Shown here: positions 1-10,976 of the stretch, piece by piece | Position numbering within the stretch: the stretch's first letter is position 1 | Layout of the letters: each line of letters starts with the position of its first letter | From: Neckera pumila | Lineage: Eukaryota > Streptophyta > Bryopsida > Hypnales > Neckeraceae | Assembly (NCBI GenBank): GCA_963969595.1 | Contig: OZ018408.1 | Location: 46,749,022-46,813,021, forward strand | DNA length: 64,000 nt | Reading direction: 5' to 3' | Made by a program: the position numbers and the translations under genes | Notes under the pieces: generated by a model | The model's database searches: none | What the model was told of the DNA's origin: nothing | Seen by the model: the letters and a program-made list of their open reading frames with translations, nothing else

Positions 1-280
1 TGAACAGTAAAAACGCATTTTGGAAGTTAGCATAATCAAATATTAGCTTCCAAAGTGGATTTTCGTTTTTTTGGCTTTGAACTTAGGGTTAAAACGAAGT
101 GCAGGCATGCACTCTAAGAAAATGGGTTCTAACCAAACTCAAAGAAGAATATGATAAAAAAAATTCTGACGAATATAAATTTTCATAAACCCAACCCAAA
201 AAATATCGTACTGTCAGAATAGTAGAAATATCAGGGATGAGATCAGTACATAAACATATTTAGTGGTTTGAGAAGTGCAC

Positions 281-1014
281 CTTCAACTCATCACGTGGAA
301 CAATGTCTACAAGAAAGTCAAAAATATCGCCCCTGGTGATTGCGCCAGCAATGTCGTTTCTTTGTAGTGTTCGTCGCTTATTCTCTTCAGTATGAATCCA
401 AGACCGAAGTGTTAATTCCAAGATGAACATTTCGCAGGCTTTTGAAAATAAGACGGGAGCTTCTGCTGCAATCATCTGTTAACAAAAAACATTATTCAGA
501 ACACAGGATCTCAGCAATGCCATTTGCGAGGACTATAAATACCAAAGTATTTGAGAACTTCGACAAAAGGAAAACAATATCATCCCGAAGTTCGTCACTA
601 AACAACTCCCATCCCAATAAGGCATGCAAAGCCTATTACTTGTGGAACTGGCCAAGTGAGACACATTTTCTGGTCTAACTGAAGGAGGAGGATGAAACAA
701 AAGCTGACCTTAACATCTTCATCAGACTTCATGATTTTCTTAATGCGTGCAAGTGGCAAGTGATGTGTCTTGAAATCTGAAAGAAACATGAATGCTAGTG
801 TCAGATAAAACCAATATATTTCATGTGCTAACACAACCTGGATTCTTGAATTCCACCAGACATTCAAATAAGCATATTGTAAAGAGTTCTACTGTTGCTT
901 CTATCAAGTGTAACTGTGCATACCATTCACTTGCTCCATTTCCTGCCTTTGTTGACCCCAAAACTCAGTCAACTGCTGCTTCTGAACTTGCTGGTAGTGG
1001 AGCTGGGGCTGCAT
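281..1014 (-). CDS. NF-YC: NF-YC (HAP5) CCAAT-binding factor subunit, partial, three exons seen
   Basis: This is the histone-fold subunit that dimerises with NF-YB and, with NF-YA, binds CCAAT boxes in the nucleus. Minus-strand exons are 1014-924, 776-709 and 475-281, joined by GT-AG introns in consistent phase. The first gives a Gln-rich stretch containing [16 protein letters not shown]. The second gives [20 protein letters not shown], the family's entry into the fold ([11 protein letters not shown]). The third gives the rest of the fold, including [32 protein letters not shown] and [16 protein letters not shown]. Together these are 118 residues; NF-YC proteins are usually about 200-260, so a Gln-rich C-terminal part should lie beyond the left edge. 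A donor (GTGCAC) follows the last exon, and I could not identify the next exon in 1-280. The first visible exon begins exactly at an ATG after a CAG acceptor, so this Met may be the start with a 5'-UTR intron upstream, or an internal residue. The family call is secure; both gene ends are not. Confidence 0.93.
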
Positions 1015-2100
1015 CTGCACTCATTGCAGAACACAATTAACAAAACAAATTACCTTATGCATACAACCATTCCAACGTTACTACACTAAAATCACGCAAG
1101 TATTACACCACCACGCATGACCAACTTGCAGCACCATCTCGAAAGTCTATCAATTCAACAACAAAACGAGCCATCTCAAATGGTCCATGAGATTACTGAG
1201 TTACACCACATTCCTCCACAATAGAAACAACGCTACCCAACTTCACTCAACTCCAAAAAATCTGCTTGTTGTCTGATACACTCAACCAAACTTGAAGCAA
1301 AACGGATTCTCAAACCCTATCTTACCCCTAATTTTTCAAAAAACAACAACAAGACACTGGTCTCAAAAGTAGGGGTTTACCATACTCTGTAACAACCATG
1401 AAAGAGCAAATTGTAGCATTAACCACTCACTCACAGTCTGGACTAAACCCTAATCCAACTAAAGTTGCACATTGGAGAGACTTCGCTCTAATTTAAGGGA
1501 ACCCTTTCAAACAGAATCGACAATAAGTCCGTCAGTGAAAAACCCAGATAAGAAACCTACTACGATTATGAACCAAATTCTTGCTTGCAACGAATCAAGC
1601 ATCCTCGCCGTTCGAAACATGAAGCGTGCATCCAACGGCAAGCAAAGCCAAGCCAGCCAAGCCAGGAGCATGCATACTATACCTTGCCATCGTCGTGATC
1701 CATCGTCAAACCCCAGCTGGTTCAACGATCCCAACCACTGCAATTGAGAATCGAAGTGGATTGGACGCAGACGCAAACGCAAAAGCTTTCTCAGTCACGG
1801 AATTGGTCGCTCGAATTGACGGATCGATCGTTCAGCGGCAAGAGGGGCAGCTGGGCGTGGCATTCGAGGCCGCCATCCCCCATAGCTGTGCAGCTAGCTA
1901 CAATAAGGACTGATGAGAGGAATCTTAAAGGCAGAGACAAATACAGCGGGAAGTCGATAGGTCTTGAACTTGGACGGAAATGGATGAATGAAAAGGGATG
2001 GACAGAGTCAATGGGAATGGACGGATGGATGATGTTCCCTCAGATCAGAGTGCTCCGATGTGGATGACACTGGTCTCTTGTACAGTGGGGTACAGTTCAT
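1015..2100. other. Upstream region of the NF-YC gene
   Basis: No confident coding exon is visible. The part from about 1600 to 2070 is less AT-rich than the rest and lies where the NF-YC promoter, 5'-UTR exon or a 5'-UTR intron would be. Short ORFs occur in several frames on both strands here, but none resembles an NF-YC N-terminus or another family that I recognise. Confidence 0.4.
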
Positions 2101-4590
2101 TTACGAATTTTTGCCTCGGCGGTTTTCATTAGCAAGTTCCTATAAACTTCAGTAAGCCACATTATGCTCAAAAATGAATCAATTTTCAAATCGCAAGTTG
2201 AGTTGGAATTGTAGAGAAGATTATTTTATCACCATGACAAATATGTACATGTAAAATTCAAAATCGTACAACATTTTGGATGTTTTTGTACATAATAGTA
2301 GTACCACCCTTTGCCAAAATTTATGCTCGCATTTGATTGGGCGTGTTTGAAATGATTGTTTATAGTTGTTGTAGAGACACTTCATTCCATACCACTTGAA
2401 ATGCTTGTATGATTTCTTGCAATTGGTTTGTTTTTTAGCATGCTAGAGCTTCCTAAAGTTGTTGAACTTTATTATGAAAAATACTTGCAAAATTTGTAGA
2501 TGAGCTATACCCCATTGAGTGTATAGTGACCTACTAAAAATTAAGACAAATGATGGCCGTTTGGACCATTCAATTTTCTTGCATAATGTAAAATAGAGTT
2601 GACATTTTTTGGTTTGCACAATCAACATTGATATCTTAATATGCAATCCCAATCAAGTATACCGGATTTCAGTTTCAAAAATCCAAAATTCTATTGTTGG
2701 TGAATTTTTTAATTTCATTTTCATGGTTTTACATGAAAATTCATAGAAGAACATTGATGATGAATTTTTTTAATCCAATTGCAAAGATATATAGGAAACC
2801 TCTATAAGCACATCTTTCCTTCAACAAGCATTTTCAAAAAAAATTTACAATTCCCTCTAGAGACTGGGATTTATATTTTGGCATGATTTTGCCCTTAGTT
2901 TGAAAATAAATATCTCTTTATTATAATTAGAATTTTGCATTTTTTCTTCTTGCAATAACTAACTTTGTACATGTGAGCATGATGGTATAATTCCTTTGCA
3001 AAAAACTAATTACAATTACAACAAAGAAATATTTCTTTTCAACTGATTGAGGGCAAAATCACGTATCTTTTTGTTAGGCCATTGTACAACATAGTATCCT
3101 CCAAGAATTCTTGCAACCCTATGTTTGGTTCTCAATCAAATAGTTAGATCCCAAAACACATTTGTGGCAGATAAATTTAAATATTTGATTGAGATTTTTT
3201 GTCTTAGACAAGATGAATCATGTATCTTGTTGTGGCTCATTCCATTTTAAAAAATATCTCTTTGTGAAAGGTGGTTGAATTTGGAAACACTAAGCTGAGT
3301 TTAAAGATACAATGCTACACTTGAAAATTTCATTGTAGGAAATCACAGGTAGTGGATTTCAACTAACTTTGGAGTTGAAAGGATCAACATTACTAAAAGT
3401 ATGCTTTCAGTGATTTTTGCAGCACTACAAGGGAGCAGTGTCAATTTGGACATTTTTTTGTCAATTTAAATATTATTTTGTCAATTTTTTGTCAATTTTT
3501 TCTTGTAATTGCTTGTAGATATAGCATAGAAGTTTTGTGAGATAAAAATGATATTTTGGTTAAGATATTGTGTACGTGATGTTGCTAGGATTCTATAATC
3601 AAACTTTGTAAAATTCTAAATTGTGCTAGTTAACTTTGCACCATGACATTTGAAAGGTCACCAAATTCTATTGGCCCTCAATACTATAGCAAAAGTATGG
3701 AAGCTTTTCCACAATTGAGTGCAAAAAACATGTAGACCATAACACAGACCAAATCTGGACATGAGTGAATTTGACATGGGAAGGTATATCTCAAGAAAGT
3801 ATCCAAAAGTTAATTTCTATAATCCCAAACCAAATGGAAGCTATAATAGCAGCTCAAGGTGGTAATACTCTGTGGTAGTGGATATACCACTTTTATAAAA
3901 AGTAGTTTCTAGTTAGCAAGTCATAAAATGAAATTCATAATATAGTACTCTTCTACAATAATATAGCTTTCTAATGACACCCTATGTGACAATGTTTGTT
4001 CAAAGTTTTGTTTAATGCATGAGCTTATTTTCCTTTGCCTTGAAAGAAAATTGCAAAGTGTATTAAAGATACGTAGAGGAAAATTTTACCTACGTAGTGC
4101 AAGTCTTTGTAACATGAAAAATGTGAACAATGATGTTTTCTAAATACATGTGCAATTAGATCTTAAAAAATCATTACATATAAGTTTAATTAATTAATAC
4201 GGAGAAGTGTGAAAAACAAATAAAATAATCAATCAAAAATAGAATTCCTATTTTTGGACATTGAAATTCATATACCGGTTAAGGTTCCATAAAGCAATAG
4301 ATTTAATAGGATAGATTGATAAGATATTTTCAAAATGGTGTTAAAAAATAAAAATTGAAGGACTTCATAGTAGGGGTACAAGACTTATTGGAGGATACTA
4401 GTACAATATAGTACAATAAATGAATTTCTAATGTGATTGTTTTTATAAGATCTAGTGAATTTGAGGCTCATTTCTAAGAGCCCTCAATACTACAGAAAGT
4501 CAAGATTGCTTGAAACACCTTTGTACAAAAATTTGAAAAGAAAAATTATAATCAATCATTTTCAAAATTGGATTTTTGCTAAAACCAAAC
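2101..4590. other. AT-rich intergenic DNA
   Basis: No gene, RNA or bounded mobile element could be recognised. The sequence is AT-rich with frequent short homopolymers and stop codons in every frame. Confidence 0.5.
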
Positions 4591-4841
4591 CATTAGAAAA
4601 GATTTGAAGCCTCTAAGAGATTGTGAGTTATCCTAAGTTCCCAGATTGCGGGAATGCAAGATAATTGCTAGATGATGTAGCCGAGAGAATGCCACATCAT
4701 TTTCAGAAAAAAAAAAATTTTGGCTTAAAATGATATTTGGGAGAAAAAGAAAAGTCTGACAGCCTGTACCAGATATTTGCATAATTGGGCCAGATTTTGG
4801 ACCTAAAATAGCCCTCCAATGGCCTCAAATCTCCCTTAATG
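4591..4841. mobile_element. Small MITE-like element, diverged copy of the one at 59680-59974
   Basis: The left end reads cattagaaaagatttgaag and the right end ctcaaatctcccttaatg, an imperfect terminal inverted repeat. The interior aligns by eye with the reverse complement of 59680-59974: a GTAGC/GTAGC-like stretch, an A-run, 'aatgatattt', 'ctgacagcc.gtacc' and 'ggccctc.aatg'. No coding capacity. A clear target-site duplication was not found. Confidence 0.6.
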
Positions 4842-5819
4842 TTAAAAAGATATTTTTCAAAAATATAAACTACTAAAAATTGCAATTTTATTAGGTTTTA
4901 TTTAAATTCAAAATATTGTCAACACCCAAATTTGATACCTCAGAGATTTAGGGGTTAAGCATTAGGGGAGATTTGGGGGCAATAAAAGGCTATTTCAATC
5001 CTATTCACCTTGTTCGGAACTGCTATATTTAGTCAAAATAATTAAAAAACTAAAAAATATATATTTTAAAATTTTCTAGAAATATTTAAAAAATTTAAAG
5101 TTAAAAATTTAAAAAATAAATAATTAATAATTAAATAATAATTTCTGACGTGACGCGCTCTTAGCCACATCAAATTGCGCAGCTGTCAGCATTCCTAGAG
5201 TTTTCAGGGCCTGAAAACTTGCAATCTTTTTAAAAGAAATTTCAATATTCATCATCTTTCTATTATATGATTGAATGTTTAAAGATTAAGAAATGGTCAT
5301 TTAGGAAACAAAGTGGCAAGACATTTAAAAATAATTAGGTTCAAGAGTAATATCAATTCATCGATGATTGTTGTCATTTTGTTTGTTGATAATTTTGGAA
5401 TTACTCTCCTAAATTGTCAATGAGACAATTATGCTAGTGCATGTATTGAAAGCTTTCATGTAGATGTGTATATCATTTTTTCATCCATTGTCATATTTCT
5501 TGGAAGGTAGTTATTGCCTCTTTTGAGCTCATTGTCATTGTTGTTGTCATTGTGTAAAAAATTGTCACAATGAGCTCAAAACAAGTTTTCATTATTTATC
5601 ATAGATTTTCATCTCCCCCCAACTATTACAAGTTTTCATTAATATCATAAATTATTTTATGTTTTAATCCCCCCCTCTACCACCATCCCTACTTGTATTT
5701 CCTAGAAAATAATTCCAGTGCTATCAATATGGGATATATCCATATTTGAATTCTATATTTGTACCTGTATCCATACATGTACCCATATCTGTACCTGCAT
5801 TCAATACATTGGGGACTAA
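4842..5819. other. Intergenic DNA with repeat remnants
   Basis: Around 4950-4975 a TTTAGGGG-TTAA junction is followed by cattaggggagatttgggg. The first resembles the right terminus of the TTAA repeat family and the second resembles the terminus of the 4591-4841 MITE. No matching partner ends were found, so these are probably decayed fragments. From 5000 to 5150 the DNA is extremely A+T-rich. No gene is seen. Confidence 0.4.
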
Positions 5820-6048
5820 ACCTCCCACTATGTCAGTGTTGTTGCAATACTGTTTTATAGGGTTTACAATAGAATATTGAAACTTTATGGTTACAGTACT
5901 AACGCAGTGTTGCAACAATATAGTTTCAAGCAAAATAGTATTTTCCTATTGAAACTATATTGTTGCTGTACTGCGTCACTACTATAACAGTAAAGTTTCA
6001 ATACTCCACTGTAAACCCATTCAAGCAATATTGTTTCAATAGGGAGGT
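5820..6048. repeat. Foldback element, long imperfect inverted repeat
   Basis: The stretch starts cctccc and ends gggagg, and the two halves are complementary over most of their length. Paired blocks include tattgaaactttatggttac with gtaaagtttcaatact, tgttgcaacaatatagtttc with gaaactatattgttgctgta, and a short turn near 5935-5945. It is a hairpin-type (foldback) element or MITE without coding capacity. Flanking DNA (6100-6260) recurs in diverged form at about 57350-57540, so the site lies in older dispersed repeat DNA. Confidence 0.7.
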
Positions 6049-6767
6049 ACTTTCTTGATGTACCCATATTCAATGTTTGTATTCTACATTCATATTTTGT
6101 ATATGTATCTACATCTGTATTGTAAATCCATATTCATACCTATGTTTAGGTGGACAAGATTGTCTATTCAACATCCGTAGATTTTATTTTTCTAGAAGAT
6201 CAATGGCATTGCTAGGATGAGTTGGGAAATTTTCCTAAACTCAAATCAACATTTTAAAATTATTTTTTGAGGATGAAAATTGAACCTGGAACGTTGTCTT
6301 CAACTCTATTGGTTATATTGTTACATGGCTATATTCTTACATTTCATTGCCTTTGGCTTATAAAACAAAGACAAACCTATTATTCGTGCAATATTTCTTA
6401 AAGTTTGATTGAAATATAATGTGCATACAAATGTAGTTGCAATCTTTTAAAAAGAATTTCTATTTATTACTAGTTTTTTATCTCAAATACACAAAAGTAC
6501 TAGTAAAAGTTAGATGTTGAGGTTTTATATTTGTATCTAAGTATAACATGAAATACTTAAAAATATAATTCATTTACAAATACAAATGAATAAATCAACC
6601 TCCAAAGAACTTTGATGCAATTTGAAAAAAAAATCTTGAATCATCCTTTGTAGCATCTGCAAAAATCTTTGCTATATGTTATATTTTGTTAGACTCAAAA
6701 AGAATGGAAACATAGAACACACTATTGAGAAATTTTCCATCCATTGTGAAAATTCCCATACTTCTCA

Positions 6768-6974
6768 CGAAGGATGGAAGACAATCCCCACTCCTACAGC
6801 ATATACAAGCGCACTATTCAAGCTTGAGTATCAACTTACGATGTGGCACCCCTTGAACAATCCGATCCAAGAATCCACGGTCACGCAGTCGTCTCTCTCC
6901 TCTCACTCCAAGCGTTTTGCGGAAACAAGGGGTGGCATCATGCTCATTCCCAACCTCTGTTCACTCCGTTCACC
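6768..6974 (+). promoter_or_regulatory. VHA-C promoter-like segment, array copy 1
   Basis: This copy corresponds to 11581-11775 upstream of VHA-C. It shares blocks such as acaagcgcactattcaagc, tctctctcctctcactccaa and gcgttttgcggaaaca. Unlike the other copies, the G-box-like ACGTGGC is changed here to atgtggc. No VHA-C coding exon follows it. Confidence 0.8.
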
Positions 6975-7087
6975 CTGTTCATTCGGTTCACAAGATGAAT
7001 CGAAACCCAAAATTGGAAGTTGGGACTTCAAAAACTAACTAGTGAGTCTGTAAGCATTAATGTACAATTGAATGAATGTTTTATCTA

Positions 7088-7103
7088 TTTTTTTTTTTTT
7101 TTT
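7088..7103. repeat. T-run of 16 (A-run downstream of the minus-strand ORF), copy 1
   Basis: Equivalent 17-base runs sit at 8291-8307, 9494-9510 and 10697-10713. On the minus strand each is an A-tract about 265 bp beyond the zinc-ribbon ORF stop codon. It could be the fossil poly(A) tail of a retrocopy, or a simple low-complexity run. Confidence 0.9.
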
Positions 7104-7366
7104 CTTCATCTTTGGATATTGTCAAAAGAAGTTTATATTGTTCTTCCAAGACCACTTGTAGATAAAGTCTTTTTGGGAAAAAGCTCCATTCATCAATGTG
7201 TCCTCAATGCAAATGGCCTCGCAAATGATTATTGTTATTCCAAAATTTCAAAACTAATAAGATAGAAAGTTGGATTTATTGTAGAAATATGATTTTGTGT
7301 GTTTTTGTTGATAGAATAATTCAAAAATAGCTATTCCATGTCTTTACTTTGCTCTAATAGATTGCT

Positions 7367-7687
7367 TTATGAAGAACCACAAAACTTAACCACAAGAAAG
7401 GTTAACTTTTCTACAAGCCATGTTCCAAGGGGACTTTGATCCTCCCTTGCCCCTTGAGCATTGTACTTGGGTCGCATGGTGGAAAGTTCATGAAATGCTA
7501 AGAGGTCTTTAGGCTTTCTCCGATCATGTATTTGGTGGAAGGATTTGTTATGCTCAATTGTTGGATTTTCATCAATAAGATGGGATTCTAGAATGAGCTC
7601 GCACACACTACAAATCAAAGTCTCTCCAACAAAGTTTTGTTCCAACATTGTTCTTTTCTTGCAACAAGGACACCATGCCGACTCCAT
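7367..7687 (-). CDS. TFIIB-type zinc-ribbon mini-protein, array copy 1
   Basis: This intact 106-codon ORF has ATG in a good context (gcgATGg). Residues 6-29 form C-x2-C-x16-C-x2-C (C6, C9, C26, C29). The stretch GETLICSVCELILESHLIDE closely matches the ribbon end and ESHSIDE segment (start of the B-reader) of plant transcription factor IIB. In full TFIIB the ribbon recruits RNA polymerase II, and two cyclin folds that bind TBP and DNA follow. Here nothing after about residue 41 resembles TFIIB: no WRTF-like motif and no cyclin folds, and the protein is about one third of the usual length. It could be a ribbon-only decoy-like protein, a truncated retrocopy, or the first exon of a longer gene (a weak donor-like GTTAAC lies 12 codons before the stop). 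The ORF is head to head with the promoter copy of the next unit. The domain call is by eye. Expression is unknown. Confidence 0.62.
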   Translation of the reverse strand: MESAWCPCCKKRTMLEQNFVGETLICSVCELILESHLIDENPTIEHNKSFHQIHDRRKPKDLLAFHELSTMRPKYNAQGAREDQSPLGTWLVEKLTFLVVKFCGSS

Positions 7688-7970
7688 CGCTTCTTGGCTT
7701 TAAAAGAATATTGTCAATCAATTCAACTTGTGATCAAAGATCCAACAAACAAATAAAATGCTAGGGTGTCTAATGTTACACTCCGTATTAGTGAAGGAAA
7801 ACTATGATGCTCTAGGATGTTGTTTATAAATTTCACAAAGGATGGAAAATTTATACACACTATTGACTTCACACTTTTACTTTCTACTTTTACTTTTTAT
7901 ACACAATTTCAATGGTGAATGTAAAAGTAAAGACTCTCCAATGGGAACTTCAACCGGATGAATGTAGAAA

Positions 7971-8177
7971 CGAAGGATGGATGACAATCCCCACTCCTAC
8001 AGCATATACAAGCGCACTATTCAAGCTTGAGTATCAACTTACGACGTGGCACCCCTTGAACAATCCGATCCAAGAATCCACGGTCACGCAGTCGTCTCTC
8101 TCCTCTCACTCCAAGCGTTTTGCGGAAACAAGGGGTGGCATCATGCTCATTCCCAACCTCTGTTCACTCCGTTCACC
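7971..8177 (+). promoter_or_regulatory. VHA-C promoter-like segment, array copy 2
   Basis: This copy keeps the G-box-like ACGTGGC at 8044-8050. It carries the gggGtggcatcatgctcattc variant block (shared with copy 1), which is further from the VHA-C sequence than copies 3 and 4. Confidence 0.8.
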
Positions 8178-8570
8178 CTGTTCATTCGGTTCACAAGATG
8201 AATCGAAACCCAAAATTGGAAGTTGGGACTTCAAAAACTAACTAGTGAGTCTATAAGCATTAATGTACAATTGAATGAATGTTTTATCTATTTTTTTTTT
8301 TTTTTTTCTTCATCTTTGGATATTGTCAAAAGAAGTTTATATTGTTCTTCCAAGACCACTTGTAGATAAAGTCTTTTTGGAAATAAGCTCCATTCATCAA
8401 TGTGTCCTCAATGCACATGGCCTCGCAAATGATTATTGTTATTCCAAAATTTCAAAACTAATAAGATAGAAAGTTGGATTTATTGTAGAAATATGATTTT
8501 GTGTGTTTTTGTTGATAGAATAATTCAAAAATAGCTATTCCATGTCTTTACTTTGCTCTAATAGATTGCT

Positions 8571-8891
8571 TTATGAAGAACCACAAAACTTAACCACAAG
8601 AAAGGTTAACTTTTCTACAAGCCATGTTCCAAGGGGACTTTGATCCTCCCTTGCCCCTTGAGCATTGTACTTGGGTCGCATGGTGGAAAGTTCATGAAAT
8701 GCTAAGAGGTCTTTAGGCTTTCTCCGATCATGTATTTGGTGGAAGGATTTGTTATGCTCAATTGTTGGATTTTCATCAATAAGATGGGATTCTAGAATGA
8801 GCTCGCACACACTACAAATCAAAGTCTCTCCAACAAAGTTTTGTTCCAACATTGTTCTTTTCTTGCAACAAGGACACCATGCCGACTCCAT
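8571..8891 (-). CDS. TFIIB-type zinc-ribbon mini-protein, array copy 2
   Basis: By eye the nucleotide sequence of this ORF is the same as copy 1 throughout, so all four ribbon cysteines and the ESH.IDE motif are present. Its start faces the promoter-like segment of unit 3, whose G-box-like motif is at 9248-9254, about 355 bp from the ATG. Unit 2 shares aggatattg upstream of the ORF and cacatggcctc downstream of it with unit 3, whereas units 1 and 4 have agaatattg and aaatggcctc. Confidence 0.62.
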   Translation of the reverse strand: MESAWCPCCKKRTMLEQNFVGETLICSVCELILESHLIDENPTIEHNKSFHQIHDRRKPKDLLAFHELSTMRPKYNAQGAREDQSPLGTWLVEKLTFLVVKFCGSS

Positions 8892-9174
8892 CGCTTCTTG
8901 GCTTTAAAAGGATATTGTCAATCAATTCAACTTGTGATCAAAGATCCAACAAACAAATAAAATGCTAGGGTGTCTAATGTTACACTCCGTATTAGTGAAG
9001 GAAAACTATGATGCTCTAGGATGTTGTTTATAAATTTCACAAAGGATGGAAAATTTATACACACTATTGACTTCACACTTTTACTTTCTACTTTTACTTT
9101 TTATACACAATTTCAATGGTGAATGTAAAAGTAAAGACTCTCCAATGGGAACTTCAACCGGATGAATGTAGAAA

Positions 9175-9380
9175 CGAAGGATGGATGACAATCCCCACTC
9201 CTACAGCATATACAAGCGCACTATTCAAGCTTGAGTATCAACTTACGACGTGGCACCCCTTGAACAATCCGATCCAAGAATCCACGGTCACGCAGTCGTC
9301 TCTCTCCTCTCACTCCAAGCGTTTTGCGGAAACAAGGGCGGCATCGTGCTTTTTCACAACCTCTGTTCACTCCGTTCACC
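9175..9380 (+). promoter_or_regulatory. VHA-C promoter-like segment, array copy 3
   Basis: The G-box-like ACGTGGC is at 9248-9254. The block gcggcatcgtgctttttcac is closer to the VHA-C version (cgttttcgtgctttattgc) than the same block in copies 1 and 2. Confidence 0.8.
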
Positions 9381-9773
9381 CTGTTCATTCGGTTCACAAG
9401 ATGAATCGAAACCCAAAATTGGAAGTTGGGACTTCAAAAACTAACTAGTGAGTCTGTAAGCATTAATGTACAATTGAATGAATGTTTTATCTATTTTTTT
9501 TTTTTTTTTTCTTCATCTTTGGATATTGTCAAAAGAAGTTTATATTGTTCTTCCAAGACCACTTGTAGATAAAGTCTTTTTGGAAATAAGCTCCATTCAT
9601 CAATGTGTCCTCAATGCACATGGCCTCGCAAATGATTATTGTTATTCCAAAATTTCAAAACTAATAAGATAGAAAGTTGGATTTATTGTAGAAATATGAT
9701 TTTGTGTGTTTTTGTTGATAGAATAATTCAAAAATAGCTATTCCATGTCTTTACTTTGCTCTAATAGATTGCT

Positions 9774-10094
9774 TTATGAAGAACCACAAAACTTAACCAC
9801 AAGAAAGGTTAACTTTTCTACAAGCCATGTTCCAAGGGGACTTTGATCCTCCCTTGCCCCTTGAGCATTGTACTTGGGTCGCATGGTGGAAAGTTCATGA
9901 AATGCTAAGAGGTCTTTAGGCTTTCTCCGATCATGTATTTGGTGGAAGGATTTGTTATGCTCAATTGTTGGATTTTCATCAATAAGATGGGATTCTAGAA
10001 TGAGCTCGCACACACTACAAATCAAAGTCTCTCCAACAAAGTTTTGTTCCAACATTGTTCTTTTCTTGCAACAAGGACACCATGCCGACTCCAT
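9774..10094 (-). CDS. TFIIB-type zinc-ribbon mini-protein, array copy 3
   Basis: This ORF encodes the same 106 residues as copies 1 and 2, with no nucleotide difference noticed inside it. It is bounded by an A-tract on its 3' side (T-run 9494-9510 on the plus strand) and by the unit 4 promoter-like segment on its 5' side. Confidence 0.62.
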   Translation of the reverse strand: MESAWCPCCKKRTMLEQNFVGETLICSVCELILESHLIDENPTIEHNKSFHQIHDRRKPKDLLAFHELSTMRPKYNAQGAREDQSPLGTWLVEKLTFLVVKFCGSS

Positions 10095-10377
10095 CGCTTC
10101 TTGGCTTTAAAAGGATATTGTCAATCAATTCAACTTGTGATCAAAGATCCAACAAACAAATAAAATGCTAGGGTGTCTAATGTTACACTCCGTATTAGTG
10201 AAGGAAAACTATGATGCTCTAGGATGTTGTTTATAAATTTCACAAAGGATGGAAAATTTATACACACTATTGACTTCACACTTTTACTTTCTACTTTTAC
10301 TTTTTATACACAATTTCAATGGTGAATGTAAAAGTAAAGACTCTCCAATGGGAACTTCAACCGGATGAATGTAGAAA

Positions 10378-10583
10378 CGAAGGATGGATGACAATCCCCA
10401 CTCCTACAGCATATACAAGCGCACTATTCAAGCTTGAGTATCAACTTACGACGTGGCACCCCTTGAACAATCCGATCCAAGAATCCACGGTCACGCAGTC
10501 GTCTCTCTCCTCTCACTCCAAGCGTTTTGCGGAAACAAGGGCGGCATCGTGCTTTTTCACAACCTCTGTTCACTCCGTTCACC
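10378..10583 (+). promoter_or_regulatory. VHA-C promoter-like segment, array copy 4
   Basis: The G-box-like ACGTGGC is at 10451-10457, and it has the same gcggcatcgtgctttttcac variant as copy 3. It is the last duplicate before the gene's own promoter, yet it resembles copies 1-3 far more than the VHA-C copy. Confidence 0.8.
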
Positions 10584-10976
10584 CTGTTCATTCGGTTCAC
10601 AAGATGAATCGAAACCCAAAATTGGAAGTTGGGACTTCAAAAACTAACTAGTGAGTCTGTAAGCATTAATGTACAATTGAATGAATGTTTTATCTATTTT
10701 TTTTTTTTTTTTTCTTCATCTTTGGATATTGTCAAAAGAAGTTTATATTGTTCTTCCAAGACCACTTGTAGATAAAGTCTTTTTGGAAATAAGCTCCATT
10801 CATCAATGTGTCCTCAATGCAAATGGCCTCGCAAATGATTATTGTTATTCCAAAATTTCAAAACTAATAAGATAGAAAGTTGGATTTATTGTAGAAATAT
10901 GATTTTGTGTGTTTTTGTTGATAGAATAATTCAAAAATAGCTATTCCATGTCTTTACTTTGCTCTAATAGATTGCT

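Noticed and set aside
1507..1782. 91-codon minus-strand ORF upstream of NF-YC
   Set aside because: Considered as an NF-YC N-terminal exon, but the sequence (Trp/Leu/Arg-rich) does not resemble NF-YC and its frame has no plausible splice link that I could find.
7912..8241. Plus-strand ORFs (about 110 codons) repeated across the array promoter segments
   Set aside because: They cover the VHA-C promoter/leader homology and change frame and C-terminus between copies through a 1-bp indel. No family resemblance.
8275..8469. 64-codon plus-strand ORF recurring in each unit
   Set aside because: It begins in the poly-T run (Phe-run) and is repeated only because the unit is repeated. Its complement is the likely 3' region of the ribbon ORF.
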